From Rhipidocladum racemiflorum (lineage: Eukaryota; Streptophyta; Magnoliopsida; Poales; Poaceae): 64,000 bases of DNA. The position numbers and the translations under genes are program-made. The stretch lies in the NCBI GenBank assembly GCA_036346355.1, contig JAYEVF010000051.1, positions 186,001-250,000 of the forward strand, in the 5' to 3' direction. The notes under the pieces were generated by a model that saw only the letters and a list, made by a program, of their open reading frames with translations, did no database searches and was not told where the DNA came from. Positions within the stretch are counted from its first letter, which is position 1. The number at the start of each line of letters is the position of its first letter. Shown one piece after another: positions 11,804 through 23,218 of this stretch.

Positions 11804-12834
11804 GCTGCAGCCTGGGGCAGAACCACACGAGCCAACCTCGCCCGTTTAGTAGGGCGAGGAGAACCGATTGACCCTCTAGGATGAGGGATCGCTCGGTGCC
11901 CCCAATCAGTGAAACGAGAACATCGTGTGGCCCCAATAGCACTCACAGCGGCCTCATACTCAACTGCCTGGCAAGGACCAAGAAGTCTGCGAGCCAATTT
12001 TTCAGCTGCCCTGCGCCCCAGATCTTGTACCCCCTCAGGTCGAACCACGGATACCGTACCTCCAGACGATCGCTCTAGAATAACAGCGGAGCTCCTTGCT
12101 AAAGATTCTATACGACACAAACAATATTCTTCAACCAAGCCCCGCATCATACTCTGAGCGTGAAGATCCTTCAAATAATCAAGACACCTAATTTCTTCCG
12201 CAGTTGCGCTCAAATTAGGGGATCGGATTGCACGAACTGGACCCATCGAAGTATGAAGGGGAGAATCTGGACCCTCGAGAATCTGGTAATACCATCGTAA
12301 CATCCACCCCAAATCCCATTTCCCCTTGGCAGCCGCTACTGGGATTTCTTTTACAAGGGACCTCTTCGTCTAAAAATTCAGAGAACCAAAACACGATCTG
12401 CGGCCTTCGTTCCCTGCATTCTGTTGTTTCGGTTGCCAGAATGCATCTTCTATAAGGGAAAACAAGCGCCCCGTCAATTTGATCCTGGCCGGACGAAATG
12501 CCCATTCCAATACTGCTAATCGCACAATAGCATTGGGGGTAAGTTGCGAGAGCTCCGCCTGGAAAGCTCGGAGCACTGATGCTAATAGAGGAGTAGACGG
12601 AAAACGAAGACCCGCTTCAAGAAACGCCGCAAATACCACTGCTTCATTCGCTTGGGGCCGAGGGGTTTCCTCATCACCAGGAAGACGCATGGAAGGGCGC
12701 ATCACCCCAAAGTCCCCTGCTAATATGTCGAGGTCGGCAGAGCTCAAGGTCGACCGCCCTAAAATGGGGGATAATCCCGCAGTATCCTCCCTACTCAAAA
12801 CCGGCTTTATCTTAGGAGCGCGCCGAGGCCCCAT
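11804..12834 (-). pseudogene. Antisense ORF of the left gypsy element, N-terminal half (PF04195-like)
   Basis: Reading starts at the ATG at 12834 with MGPRRAPK. A region near 12600-12730 contains EAVVFAAFLEAGLRFP and LSQLTPNAIVRLAVLEWA, the signature of the plant 'putative gypsy type transposon' family (PF04195). An in-frame TAG at 12370-12372 interrupts it, after which the same frame stays open to the CACTA border at 11800. The gene begins about 290 bp inside the 3' LTR and points toward the expected pol genes, so it is antisense to the element. The function of this family is unknown. The protein continues at 1218 on the other side of the CACTA insertion, in the same frame once one GTA copy is discounted. 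Confidence 0.65.
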
Positions 12835-13121
12835 GGAGATCTAGATCAGTGGCGAATCAGGGAGACGATACCAGAGGAGAACACGAACGAGTAAAAGAGG
12901 CGAAGGAACACGAAGCAAATAGGGCATCCAAAAGTCGGAAAACCTTATCCCCACCGGATATACACAAAAGGAAGAAAAACTCGGTGGATCAACGCTACCA
13001 CTTCAGAAAAACAAGCCTCCCTTCACTTGCCGAGTAAGTAAGATAAAAAAGGAGAATTTGGACATTTGCTATAACATCCCAGCAGGCAGAACGGCGTCTA
13101 CCCGCTGACATGCGGGGCTAG

Positions 13122-13741
13122 TGTTGTGGACCAAACGGACTCATCTTCCCCCAACCAACGAAGCGAGGCTTACACTACCTTGCGACTCATATAAATGTGT
13201 CTGTGACAGTCAATCCCTCCCATTGACGAAGCAATGAGCACAAACCCTGGGAGTCCATCCCTCGGAAAAAGGTAAAAAAGAATAAAGACCACTCCCCTCC
13301 GCGACGAGGGGAAGTTTCCCTCCGTAGCGAGGGAGGAAAACGGAGGAAACTCCCCTCGGCTTCATCTCCTACCAGCGCAAACATAGCACGAACTACCAAG
13401 GTCTGACACCCCCCAACAACCCCTCCCGGGCACGCAAGGACGTGTCAGACTAACCTGGGACCCTAACATAAGTGAAATCCCCGTCGAACCCCTATAAAAG
13501 GTGTAAGAATAGAGGGTAAAAACCTAATATACGAATGAAATGACTCAATGAAGAGTCAATCTAGCCCTTGGCAAGAGACAGGAAGGAAAAAGAGGGCCGA
13601 CCAATACGTGCATGTTCCCAAGCCTACCCTATAAAGAGGAGAAGAAGGAAGAGAAGAGAAGAGAAGAGGTGTGTCCCCAAAAAAGAAGAAAAAATTCCAC
13701 AAAGAAAAGAAAGAGAGACTCGGTGGTTCAACACCGCCACA
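13122..13741 (+). repeat. 3' LTR (620 bp) of the left gypsy element
   Basis: It has TG...CA ends, a TATAAAAG box at 13493-13500, a (GAAGA)n tract near 13640-13670, and is followed by GTTAG. The stretch GACATGCGGGGCTAG just before it is a weak candidate polypurine tract. The uninserted paralogous site is at 32357-32361. The matching 5' LTR is outside the window, so the LTR pair cannot be compared. Confidence 0.7.
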
Positions 13742-14261
13742 GTTAGTTTTTAACGTTCTCTAAATTTTTAAAGTAAAAAAGATACCAAGCCAGAAACATG
13801 ACAATCTAAAACTAAGATATTGAATATTATTATCTCATAATCCTAGAAAAAATCATATATGAAGCACCGTTTCTACTAAGTATGAACAAAATAATCCACG
13901 GTTAATATAACAAATTACAAATAAAACAAAAAATTAATAGAGATACAATCCAATATACCATTAAAACCTATACATATCCAAAATTGAATATTCAAGTAAA
14001 TCTCGTACACTAACCTGTTTTAATTGAAGCGGATCAATTTTTATAATTTTATGTAAATATAATTATATTCTAAACCTGCCATGACAAATAAATGAATAAA
14101 CGGTAAATATATTGTATAGTGGTCAGATATAATAGCTATAAGCTATTACCTATAGCAGCACTAGTGGTCTCTTGCACATCCATAGCTAAGTTAATTTACG
14201 GAATTTTTTAGGCATAATGTATTGAAAAGCTATAGAGAGCTATTGCTAGCTATTTTGGGCA
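13742..14261 (-). repeat. AT-rich unit shared with the NLR 3' region (copy X1)
   Basis: It matches 32357-32835 almost base for base (for example AAAGTAAAAAAGATACCAAG) and 31436-31930 more loosely. It is non-coding and lies directly downstream, on the minus strand, of the LRR remnant at 14262-14690. Confidence 0.8.
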
Positions 14262-14690
14262 CTAGCAGGAAGCACACCTTCCACTAGCAATTCCTTTGCT
14301 CCAAATGCAATGGGCCATCGGGAGATCACACGCTGAAAATGTCTTCAAGGCATGAAAATTAAAATATCTTTCTTTGTAACAAGTAAAGAGGGTGTGCAGC
14401 TTGGGGCACTTCTCGACATGACACCATTCGAGGCAGTCACAAAATACTGGACTTGGAGCGATAGTTGTGATTGACGAACTGTCATGCACATGCAATGATT
14501 GAACGTTATCATCAAGGAAATCTTTAAATCCTTCACTATTGTGCCACAAGTAGGCTCCGGAGTTGCTCACAACCCAGTAGGAATAGCTTCTCGAGCAGTG
14601 GTACTTCCATCGCATTGAGGTCAAGTTTTTTGATGGCCGTACCAGAGAGGTTCAACTCCTTCAAATTGGGCAACGCCAGGGTTTCAAAAT
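14262..14690 (-). pseudogene. NLR leucine-rich-repeat fragment (second, truncated copy)
   Basis: The minus-strand translation gives FSACDLPMAHCIWSKGI and the segment CHVEKCPKLHTLFT, closely matching the end of the NLR at 32839-35386. Relative to that gene an internal stretch of about 420 bp is missing: the sequence near 14545 jumps to what corresponds to about 33540. Homology stops at about 14690, where unrelated sequence starts. It lacks an NB-ARC region and start, so it is a broken duplicate in a former tandem NLR array. Confidence 0.8.
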
Positions 14691-15424
14691 TCGTTTTGGA
14701 TTAAATCTCGTCACCTGCCGAAATCCGAAATGGGAAGCTGAACGCAAGTTTGAATAGTATCAGATATACTAAAATTGGTTGAACTTTAGCATTGAAATCT
14801 GAAGCATGTTTTGAATAGAGAAGAACATGAAGCTGCTGCTATAAATATATTAAACTCCAACCAGCTGGTTCTGAACTGGTGTTGAACCCATGTCCTGGAG
14901 AGAACCAAAGAAATTTCAAATTAACGATGGGCATGTTCCTATGACCTGTTCTATACTGAAATCATATATAAGATTTGTACAAAAGTGAATATGCATATTA
15001 TCTAATGTTCATACACACGAGAGAAATCAGGTTGATTTAAACTAAATCAATCGACAAGTTAGCAGTGCAATAACATACTTCTACCACCATAATATTTTTT
15101 TTAACTAAATTAAACAGATCATACATGCAACAGTCACTTGATTGAGCAAGTAAATACGTGCCAGAGAGAACGTTGAACCTTCGTACAGCTCTTGATGATG
15201 ACCTCGAATCACGACGGTGGAGTGGGGAGAAGGATGCGGGCGGCACGCCAAAGAAGCTGCGTGCGACTAGGAGGAGGCACAACAAAGATGTGACGGAGTT
15301 CAATCGGCGGAGGAGAGGATGCGCTGTGCTGTCGTAGCGAGGCACGCGGCAGCTGGAGTGTGCGATCGGCCAAGCAACGTACTAGAGAAATAGTTGCATC
15401 TACGAGCTGCATGCTCGATACGGA
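14691..15424. other. Unassigned DNA with a GC-rich block
   Basis: 14691-15140 is AT-rich with no recognisable feature. 15160-15400 is GC-rich, with short minus-strand frames that match nothing I recognise. It may be an old gene or transposon fragment. Confidence 0.3.
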
Positions 15425-15965
15425 TTACTCTGTTTCTAAGAACTACTCTGTTTCTGAGTATCAAAATAGTTGCATCTTCTGATAATTACTAGAGAAACTC
15501 GGAAGGAAAAATGATAAACTATTTCAACATATTAGTGCATGACTGTAGGATTGAAAAACACATAACAACGTACGTAGTATATGCAGTTTTCATCAACCAA
15601 GCACAAGCTGAATTTATGGTTCATCAATCACATATACCATTGGGTTTGTGCACACCACCTTATTCCAAACTGGTAGCAAATCCACACGAACCAGCTTGAT
15701 TGTGAATACCACACCAAGCTGGAGAAAGCTAGTACACCAGTGCTTCACACACCGATTCAAACATACCCAAATCAGGTAGCTTCGTGAAAAGCAAACACAC
15801 CATTTATTCGTACACAACTTGCACGCAAGCCACATTTAGAACACAAACACACAGCCAATGGGTAACACATCAAGAGTTGTGAAACAACTCGTAACAGCAG
15901 TAAACTATAGGCCGACCAAATTAAAAATTACCTAGGCAATGAAGAGGGAAAATTAAAAATATTAC
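15425..15965. repeat. NLR downstream flank, copy Y1 (left piece)
   Basis: It matches 30120-30743: shared strings include GATAATTACTAGAGAAACTC, TTCATCAACCAA and the CACACCAAGCTGGAGAAAGC region. The gypsy element at 15966-27435 interrupts it; the copy resumes at 27436-27487. Confidence 0.85.
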
Positions 15966-16604
15966 TGTTCGCGCTAAAAACGTGAAGGAGGGTTTTCGGC
16001 CTCGAACACACAAGACAAACGCCGGGTTTGCGGAGCGTGCCAGTCAATTTGACCTGAAATTGACAAGGTAAAGTTTGTAATTTGATCAAAGCCGATAAAC
16101 AAGGATCTATCGGCTTTTCGCTAGTCGGCAAGAACCGATTAGGAGATAACTAGATCAACTGGTTACAATTGATCCGGATACAAGGTAAAATCGGCTTCGG
16201 GAAGGCGATGCGCAACAAAACGAAGCAGACCAAACCTGGGTGAAATCGGCAAAAATCAACAATCGGCGATGCGCAACTATGTTGATTCCGTCGACTTGCA
16301 GGGAGATCTATGAAGCTAAAACAATGTAAAAGAAAAGCTTGTAAAAAGTAGATGTGTTGTGTTGGATTGATTGTGTCTTCTTTTCGCTTGACGTCTGCCC
16401 CCTTTTATAACACACCTGGCCGATCCGAGTTGTACATGGATACGGTGCGTTTATCCGTATCGGCTTCTAATCTGATTTTCTTTCCTTTTTAGAAACGGAT
16501 CCCTTTTCCGATTCGTTTACCGATTCCTTTCCATACGAACGCTTTCCATACGAACGCTTTCCTTTCAGACCGATTTCAGTACATGCCGAATTTTGGTGCA
16601 AACA
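15966..16604 (-). repeat. 3' LTR of the Tat-like element
   Basis: 639 bp. On the minus strand it begins TGTTTGCACC and ends GCGCGAACA. A minus-strand TATAAAAG corresponds to 16402-16409. A 16-bp tandem duplication near 16538-16569 makes it longer than the other LTR. Confidence 0.95.
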
Positions 16605-16622
16605 TATGCCCCCCATTTTTGA
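16605..16622 (-). other. Polypurine tract of the Tat-like element
   Basis: The minus strand reads CAAAAATGGGGGGCATA immediately upstream of the 3' LTR start, the expected place for plus-strand priming. Confidence 0.65.
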
Positions 16623-16772
16623 AAGGTAGCTTGCTATCTTTCAAAAATCTCTTCGCCTTTTTCCCCGATCGGCTTGTCGTTTAGGATTCACCTTGGTAAC
16701 TCCCCCATTAATAGCGCCGCAATACCCTCGGTGCATTTTTAATGCAGCAACTGTTCACCTTTTTCACCGAGG

Positions 16773-16780
16773 TATAAATA
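16773..16780 (+). promoter_or_regulatory. TATA box for the antisense gene
   Basis: TATAAATA lies about 170 bp inside the 3' LTR on the strand opposite to gag-pol. Transcription about 30 bp downstream would start near 16803 and place the ATG at 16883 as first start. This is why I prefer 16883 to the upstream ATG at 16793. Confidence 0.55.
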
Positions 16781-16882
16781 TGAGGTCCCCCCTTGCAGTC
16801 ATTTTCACCCTGGCGTGCTCTCGCTCATCTTGAAATCGGCTTTCCTCCGCATCAATCCCCTCTTCCTGTCGTATCAGCTGAA

Positions 16883-19740
16883 ATGGACGCATCCCAGGTA
16901 CTCATTCCGATCCCAGATAGCGACCATCAGTATTTCCTAGGCCCAATAGGAACTATAGAGACCAATACGGTTGTTGGAGATGAAATCCCTAGACTCCCTT
17001 TATCGGCTCCTGGCTATAACATCAAGGAATGGACTAAAAGCTTTAGGGCTTGGCCGACAGCTCTCAAGGGCTGGAGGTCCTGGTATATTAGAGTATCAGC
17101 CCAAAAAAAGGCGGAGTGGGAAGGAATGGGTATTGCTGAGTGTATTCCCATGTCCTTAGCCGATCCAGAACCTAACGAATCCTTGGTAGCCGCTGCTTGC
17201 TATTTTTGGTCGGATTCCTTTAACGCCTTCTTTTTCCCAACTGGTCCCATCGGCCCAACCCTCTTAGACATGGCCGAATTGTGTTGCCTTAGGCCCGATG
17301 GAGACCAAATATCGGCTTTTAGCGGGAAACCTCAGTATAAATTGACCCGAAAAAAGGGAGAAGGTTGGTCCAGATATATACAAAATAATAACAAGTTAAC
17401 CGGCCCTGTATCGGATGAGGAACATGTAGCGTTCCTTAACCTATGGCTAGACCGATTCCTCTTCTGTGGCGCTTCCTTAGGACCAACCCAGGTTTATCAA
17501 TTTATGTCGGAGCAACTAGTCATGGGTCGTCGGCTAGCTTTAGGGAAATCCTTGTTGGGGGCCGTGTACCATATGATGCATATCATCCGGAGTCGGCTTT
17601 TTACCGGCAATGGTTCCTATGTCGTGGGCAACGTTGGTGGTCCACTTTGGTTTATTCAGATCTGGCTTTACTGCGTTTTTGGCCGCCTTATTATCCCAGA
17701 TCCATCGGAAGAATCGGCTTTCCCAACGGAAGATTTTCCTGAGGGTGCAACCCCTAGATTTCAACCTAGCCGATCTTCGGGTGAAAAATTCATGATGTGT
17801 TCATCTGATGAACCTAAAATCTCCCCGGCCGGTTTTCACAAATACTTATCCTTCTTCTTGAATCTCAATCAAGCCACTTTCAGCCGTCGAGACTTCTTTT
17901 CATACAGCCAACTAGCCGATCTCCCATGGCCTTCTTTCCTCCGTCTAAATTCTGATAGTTCTTTAATGCCCCAGTCCACTCTTGATCTGCTTCCTTTGCT
18001 GATTTCCCCTTGCATCCTTCATGTCGGCTTGAGTACCCGCAATAGGACCTTTCAGCCGACCTATGAATTTTACCACCCTTCTGTATATGCACGCCAGCTG
18101 GGTTTTGGACAAACAATACCTAGTCTCCCCTTATTCAACATGATCAAGCCACGCAACAAAGTTACTAATGTTACCGCGGCGAAACTCATTATTGAACTAG
18201 CCGATGAGCTCCATGTGGTAGACTTGCCTTTCCTCGTGTTGAACACACGTCGATCGGGCCAATTTACCACATGGTGGGCTTCCATAGCCGAGGCGCTCTT
18301 GCGGAGGTGCACTATCCATGAGGTTTTATCCTCCTTCCTCCCTGGCTTTCAAGAGCCGACGGAGACCGCTGCCGGGTCTAGCTCGAGTTCAAGCCATGCT
18401 AACTCATCTTTAGAGGTATTTTATTTTGATGTTTCGTCGAAAATAAGCTTTTCATTGGCTTAACCATATTTTTATCCTTCAGACTAGCAAAAAATCGACT
18501 CATTTCCAGACAAAGATCGTACGACCGCTCGAAGCGTCAAAGGCCGTCGGCCCTTCTTTGGTCTATCCTCAAGACGCTGGGGTCAATAGCCCATCACTAT
18601 CGGATCTTGCCGAGCAGCATACTAAGAGTACGTCCAGTTCCATTTTTGCTTAGATTTCTTCTGTAGGCGAAGTTCCATGCTTGCTGTCGGCTAACCCCAT
18701 GCTTGCCATTTTTTCAGAAAAAAAGAAGAGCCGTAGAGTCGTTATCAAACGATCTCCAAAACCTGCTGGTCGTGATGCAGCATCATCCCCAACTGGATCG
18801 GCTACTGCGGTTAGCTTCGACCTTTAACTTGATTTTTATCTTAGTTCTTCTTATCTTAACGCAAAGTATTTCTCAGGAAACCCCTTCCGTCCAGTTGTTG
18901 GAAGCTATAGACGATGCTGAGAAGACCCAGACAGATGTGCCTGTCTTGTTGGCTCCGGCTCCTGCTTTTGACCCAGTACTGTCAACGGACCTGGCCGATC
19001 TTTTAGGTTTTTCTCTGGATGAGCTTGATGACCCGGAGGTGCTAGCCACTGACGACTATCCGGCCGACATTCAGCGCATAATAGCGGCCTCTGCGCCAGC
19101 ATCGGCTGCTGTTACCGCTGGGCCGGGCATGCAGGAGCGACTCAACCGTCTTCTGGACGAAGTGATGCAGCCGGAGGCGGCTCTTCTGGCCAACACCCAA
19201 CCCTTGAGAAATGCTATGGCGGCCATGCAAGCCGATCTTCCTCCTGCAGCCATGAATGCTTTGCTAGAAGTATGTCATCTGGATGCTCGTCGGCTAGACG
19301 TGGAATCGGCCAAAGTAAGAGTTGAACAGAGGAAGGCCCAGCAAGCCGACCAACAGATTCTGGACAAGCTTATAGCAGACGCAAAACTCCGGAAGGGAGC
19401 GTTTGACCAAGGTGCCGCCGCGCTGAAATCGGCTAAGAATAAAGCCCAAGAGCTGGAGTTATCCAAGAAGAAACTTGAAGAACAGCTGGCTTTGGTTACA
19501 AAAGAACTTGCAGATTGCCAGATTGGTATTACAGACGCGACGTCTTCACTGGCGGCTCAGAGACAGCAAATTGGTGAAGTTTTCGCCAAAGTCAAGAATC
19601 AATCAGCTAAGATGATCCCGATTCCGGGTGATGCAAGAGCCGATGAACAACTAATAGAAAGCGTTCAAGCTACTATTGGTAGGGCGGCTGCAGCACTATC
19701 GGCTTTGGGAGCCCATCTGCCTGGTTCCGGGCTTCATTGA
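16883..19740 (+). CDS. Antisense gene of the Tat-like element: plant mobile domain plus coiled coil
   Basis: Exon 1 (16883 to about 18415) encodes a plant-mobile-domain-like protein (PF10536 type): WTKSFRAWPTALKGWRSW near residue 35, then LVAAACYFWSDSFNAFFFP and GPTLLDMAELCCLRPDG, the typical 'FW...FP.G...TL.D...L..L..DG' pattern. GT-AG introns then join exon 2 (about 18483-18628), exon 3 (about 18718-18812) and exon 4 (about 18878-19740). Exon 3 carries a basic run KKKSRRVVIKRSPKP, a likely nuclear localisation signal. Exon 4 is a Glu/Lys/Ala-rich coiled coil (for example AKNKAQELELSKKKLEEQLA). The gene ends about 166 bp from the end of integrase, which converges on it. Antisense ORFs are known in Tat elements; their role is unknown. 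All exons are open, unlike gag-pol. Splicing is inferred. Confidence 0.75.
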
Positions 19741-19906
19741 AGACCACATTGTTTCTTGAACTGATGTGTAGTACCGGCCGTGTAGCCGATTTTTGTAAAC
19801 TGTTTAATCTGGTGGATGATGAATGTTTGCTTCTGACTCGGTCGGCTGTATGACCGATTTTATATGCATGTTTTTGTAACTGGTCCTGATGCTTTTCTTC
19901 CTGTAT

Positions 19907-20836
19907 TTAGGACCCGACCCATATGCTGGGGTAATACGCCTTTAAGTATTTTCCGTTGATTGCTTTAGGTAATACGAATCCGTCTAAGGACTCCAGTATA
20001 TATGAATTTCCACCAATCGGCCGATTTATCTTGTAAGGACCTTCCCACGTTGGGGACCATTTGCCGAATCGATTATCCTTAGACCCGATTGGCAACACGG
20101 TTTTCCATACCAAATCGGCTTGATTGAACGATTTTAAAATCACCTTTTTATTATATGACTTAGCAACCCTTTCTTTATTCCTCTTAAGCCGATCTAGCGT
20201 GATCAGCCTTAGTTCAGCCAAATCATCTAGATTATCAAGCATCGCCTGTTTGTACTCATCGGCTGATACCTTATCTTGCTCACATAGCCTCACTGAGCCG
20301 ATGTTGACTTCTACGGGTAAAACGGCTTCTTGTCCGTATACCAACTGAAAAGGTGACAACTTAGTTGATCCGTGATGAGATAGCCGATAAGCCCATAAAG
20401 CCTCTGATAGCGTTAAATGCCATTTCCTCGGCTCTTCCTCAATTCTCATTTTTATCAGCTTTATCAATGTCTTGTTTGACGACTCGGCCTGTCCATTGGC
20501 CTGAGCGTAGTAAGGGGAGGAGTTGAGTAATTTTATCCCAAGACTTTCCGCAAAACTTTTGAATTCGTTGGACATGAACACAGTCCCATGATCAGTAGTA
20601 ATTGTCTGTGGAATTCCAAACCGATGGACGATGTGTTCACTTACAAAGTCGATCAGCTCTCTGCTAGTAACCTTCTTAAATTGTACAGCCTCAACCCATT
20701 TTGAGAAATAATCTGTGGCTGCAAGGATGAATTTATGTCCTTTGCTGGATGACGGAAATATTTGGCCGATTATGTCTATACCCCATCCTCTAAATGACCA
20801 TGGCTTAATGATCGGATGCAAAGCCGATGTCAGGCC
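19907..20836 (-). pseudogene. Tat-like element: integrase catalytic and C-terminal region
   Basis: The minus-strand frame contains the core pattern GWGIDIIGQIFPSS (first Asp), TITTDHGTVFMSNEF (second Asp), and GQAESSNKTLIKLIK (Glu), then the C-terminal segment with WKTVLPIG and GKWSPTWEGPYKI. It follows the zinc-binding part of integrase but in a different frame; the shift lies near 20836 just after CQTCQKFGNI. It ends at 19907, facing the convergent antisense gene. All three catalytic acids are present, but the shift means it cannot be made as part of one polyprotein. Confidence 0.9.
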
Positions 20837-20838
20837 GA

Positions 20839-23112
20839 TCAGATGTTACCAAACTTTTGGCACGTTTGGCATCCTTTATAATATTTGAAGCAGTCTTCTA
20901 ACATCGTCGGCCAAAAATATCCTGTTCGTCTCAGTATCCATTTCATCTTATGGGCCGATTGATGTGATCCACAGATGCCTTCATGGACTTCACCCATTGC
21001 TACTTTGGCTTCCTCGGTTCCCAGGCATCTTAACAACAAACCTTCCATAGTCCGAAAGTATAATATATCTTCTAGTAGAACATATTTGAGTGCTTTGCGC
21101 CTGACCTTCTGCTCGGTCGGCTTGGATGGATCTGACAAATAATCCTTTATCTCTGTTCTCCAGTCGACAGGGTGAACACATAAAATCGGCCAAACGTTTA
21201 GCCCGATTGATCCCTGTTGGCTTTCAATCTTGTACCCTGATGCACATTGTGCCAATCGATTTGCTTTATCATTAGCTTCTCTGGGGATATGTTTTATAGA
21301 AAATGCAGTGAACATCTCGATGATCTGGAGGCATTGATGTAAGTACTGAGTTAGCGCACCGTCGTTGCACCGGTATTCTCCTTTGACTTGCTGTACAATT
21401 AACATCGAGTCTCCAAAAGCTTCGACGTCTTTCACCCCGATGCTATCTAACAATTGTAAACCCCTTAGTAACGCTTCGTATTCTGCTTGATTGTTTGAAC
21501 ATCGGCTATTCAGCCGATACATGAAGCCATACTCCCGTTTTCTAGGTGAAATTAATATCACGCCGATACCTTCGCCTTCCTGGCAAACGGATTCATCAAA
21601 ATACAGCTGCCAAGGAGTTACATCAACTGTTCCTGTTAATGTTTCACTTCCTGTGATAAAATCGGCCACAGCTTGTCCTTTCACAGATTTAGCCGCCTCA
21701 TAGGTTAACTCGAACTCTGTCAAGGCGTATGCCCACTTACCAAGCCGACCCCGCAGAATTGGCAATGATAATATATACTTGACTACATCGGTTTTGCATA
21801 TTACAATGCATTTGGAAGCCAGCATATAATGTCTTAGTTTGGTGCAAGCAAAATACAATGACAAGCATAATTTTTCTACTAGGGGATACCTGGTTTCTGC
21901 ATCTAAAAGACGTCGGCTTAAATAAAATATTGCTCGTTCCTTCCTATCGGCTTCCTGTGTTAAAACTGCCCCAAGTGAACCACCTTCAGCAGATATATAT
22001 AGTCTAAAAGGTATACCATGTTTTGGTGCAGTCAATACTGGTGGACTCATCAGATAACCCTTTATGTCGTCAAAGGCCTTTTGTTGGTCGGCTTCCCACT
22101 TGAATTCTTGGTTGTCTTTGATTTTTAGCAGCGGTGTGAAGGCCCGAATACGCCCCGACAAGTTTGAGATAAAACGTCGCAAGTAGTTGATTTTCCCAAT
22201 CAATACTTGCAACTCCTTTTTGCTTGTCGGCGGTCTAGTATCGGCTATAGCTTTTACTTTGGCTTGGTTTACTTCAATTCCTCCTTCATGCACTGTAAAC
22301 CCAAGAAATTGTCCAGTCGATACTCCGAAAGCACATTTGAGAGGGTTCATTTTTAACCTATGTAATCTTGTGCTTTTGAACATCTTTTCCAGGTCGGCTA
22401 GATGTTGCCAGTCCTCTTTGGATTTTACCACCACATCGTCAATGTATATTTCCACGGTATTGCCGATCAAATCATGGAAAATATGGTCCATAGCATGCTG
22501 ATAAGTAGCACCGGCATTTTTTAAACCGAAGGTCATAACTTTCCACTCATACAGCCCTAAAGCCCCCGGACATCTGAAAGCTGTTTTGGGTATATCGGCT
22601 TCGGCCATGAATATCTGATTGTATCCGGCGTTTCCGTCCAAGAAACTTATGATCTTATTTCCGGAAGCAGCATCAATAAGCATATCGGCTATAGGCATCG
22701 GGTATTCATCTTTCGGTGTGGCTTTGTTCAAATCTCTAAAATCGACACATACCCTAAGTTTGCCATTTTTCTTTTTTACAGGGACGATGTTTGAGATCCA
22801 TTCAGCGTATCGGCAGGGCCGGATAAACTTTGCCTCTAGCAATCATCCTACTTCTTCTTTTATAGCGTCATACAATGTAGGATTAAATCGCCTGGGGTAT
22901 TGTTTGAATGGCCGATACCCAGGTTTTATTGGCAGCCGATGCTCAACTAGCTGTCGGCTTAAGCCTGGCATCTCGTAATATTCCCACGCGAAGCAATCTC
23001 TATATTTCTTGAGTATTTCGACCAACTTTGCTTTATAACTGGGCTCTAATTTAGCACTTACAAACGTTGGTCTTTTGCTATCACCTTCCCCAATATCAAT
23101 TTCTTCGAGCAA
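20839..23112 (-). pseudogene. Tat-like element: reverse transcriptase, RNase H, second RNase H, integrase zinc region
   Basis: The frame contains the RT motifs LRVCVDFRDLNKATPKDEYP, TFGLKNAGATYQ and the catalytic YIDDVVVKS. An RNase H of the gypsy type follows (LYISAEGGSLGAVLTQ). A second RNase-H-like domain (LYFDESVCQEGEGIGV, NNQAEYEALLRGL) is the extra domain typical of Tat elements. Last comes the integrase H2C2 zinc region ending CQTCQKFGNI. An in-frame TGA at about 22843-22845 separates EAIK-like upstream sequence (DAIKEEVG) from LLEAKFIRPC; CGA-to-TGA is the simple cause. Confidence 0.92.
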
Positions 23113-23218
23113 ATCGGCAGAAGTAAACCCTAACCCTTTTCTTTCTTCTTCAAAATCCTCAACAGCTTCTTCGTATTTTCCTCTTGCCGATAGCTTCTTG
23201 CCTTTTCCTGCAGCTTTG

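Larger units (their letters stand above)
1..13741 (+). mobile_element. 3' part of a Tat-like LTR retrotransposon, split by a CACTA element
   Basis: The stretches 1-1218 and 11801-13741 belong to one retroelement, separated by the CACTA insertion 1219-11800. The 3' LTR (13122-13741) begins TGTTGTGG, ends CCGCCACA, and carries TATAAAAG on the plus strand at 13493-13500, so the element runs on the plus strand. The flank after the LTR starts GTTAG at 13742; the related flank at 32357-32361 has GTTAG without an LTR, which fixes the right boundary. The visible internal part encodes only a minus-strand gene, as in Tat elements that carry extra antisense ORFs beside the 3' LTR. gag-pol and the 5' LTR would lie left of the window. 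Orientation is inferred from the LTR and from analogy with the element at 15966-27435. Confidence 0.75.

Noticed and set aside
12849..13121. Possible LTR boundary or primer site left of 13122
   Set aside because: A TGGTATCG string on the minus strand near 12877 looked like a primer site for a minus-oriented element, but the plus-strand TATA box and the LTR border matching the empty site at 32357 favour plus orientation.
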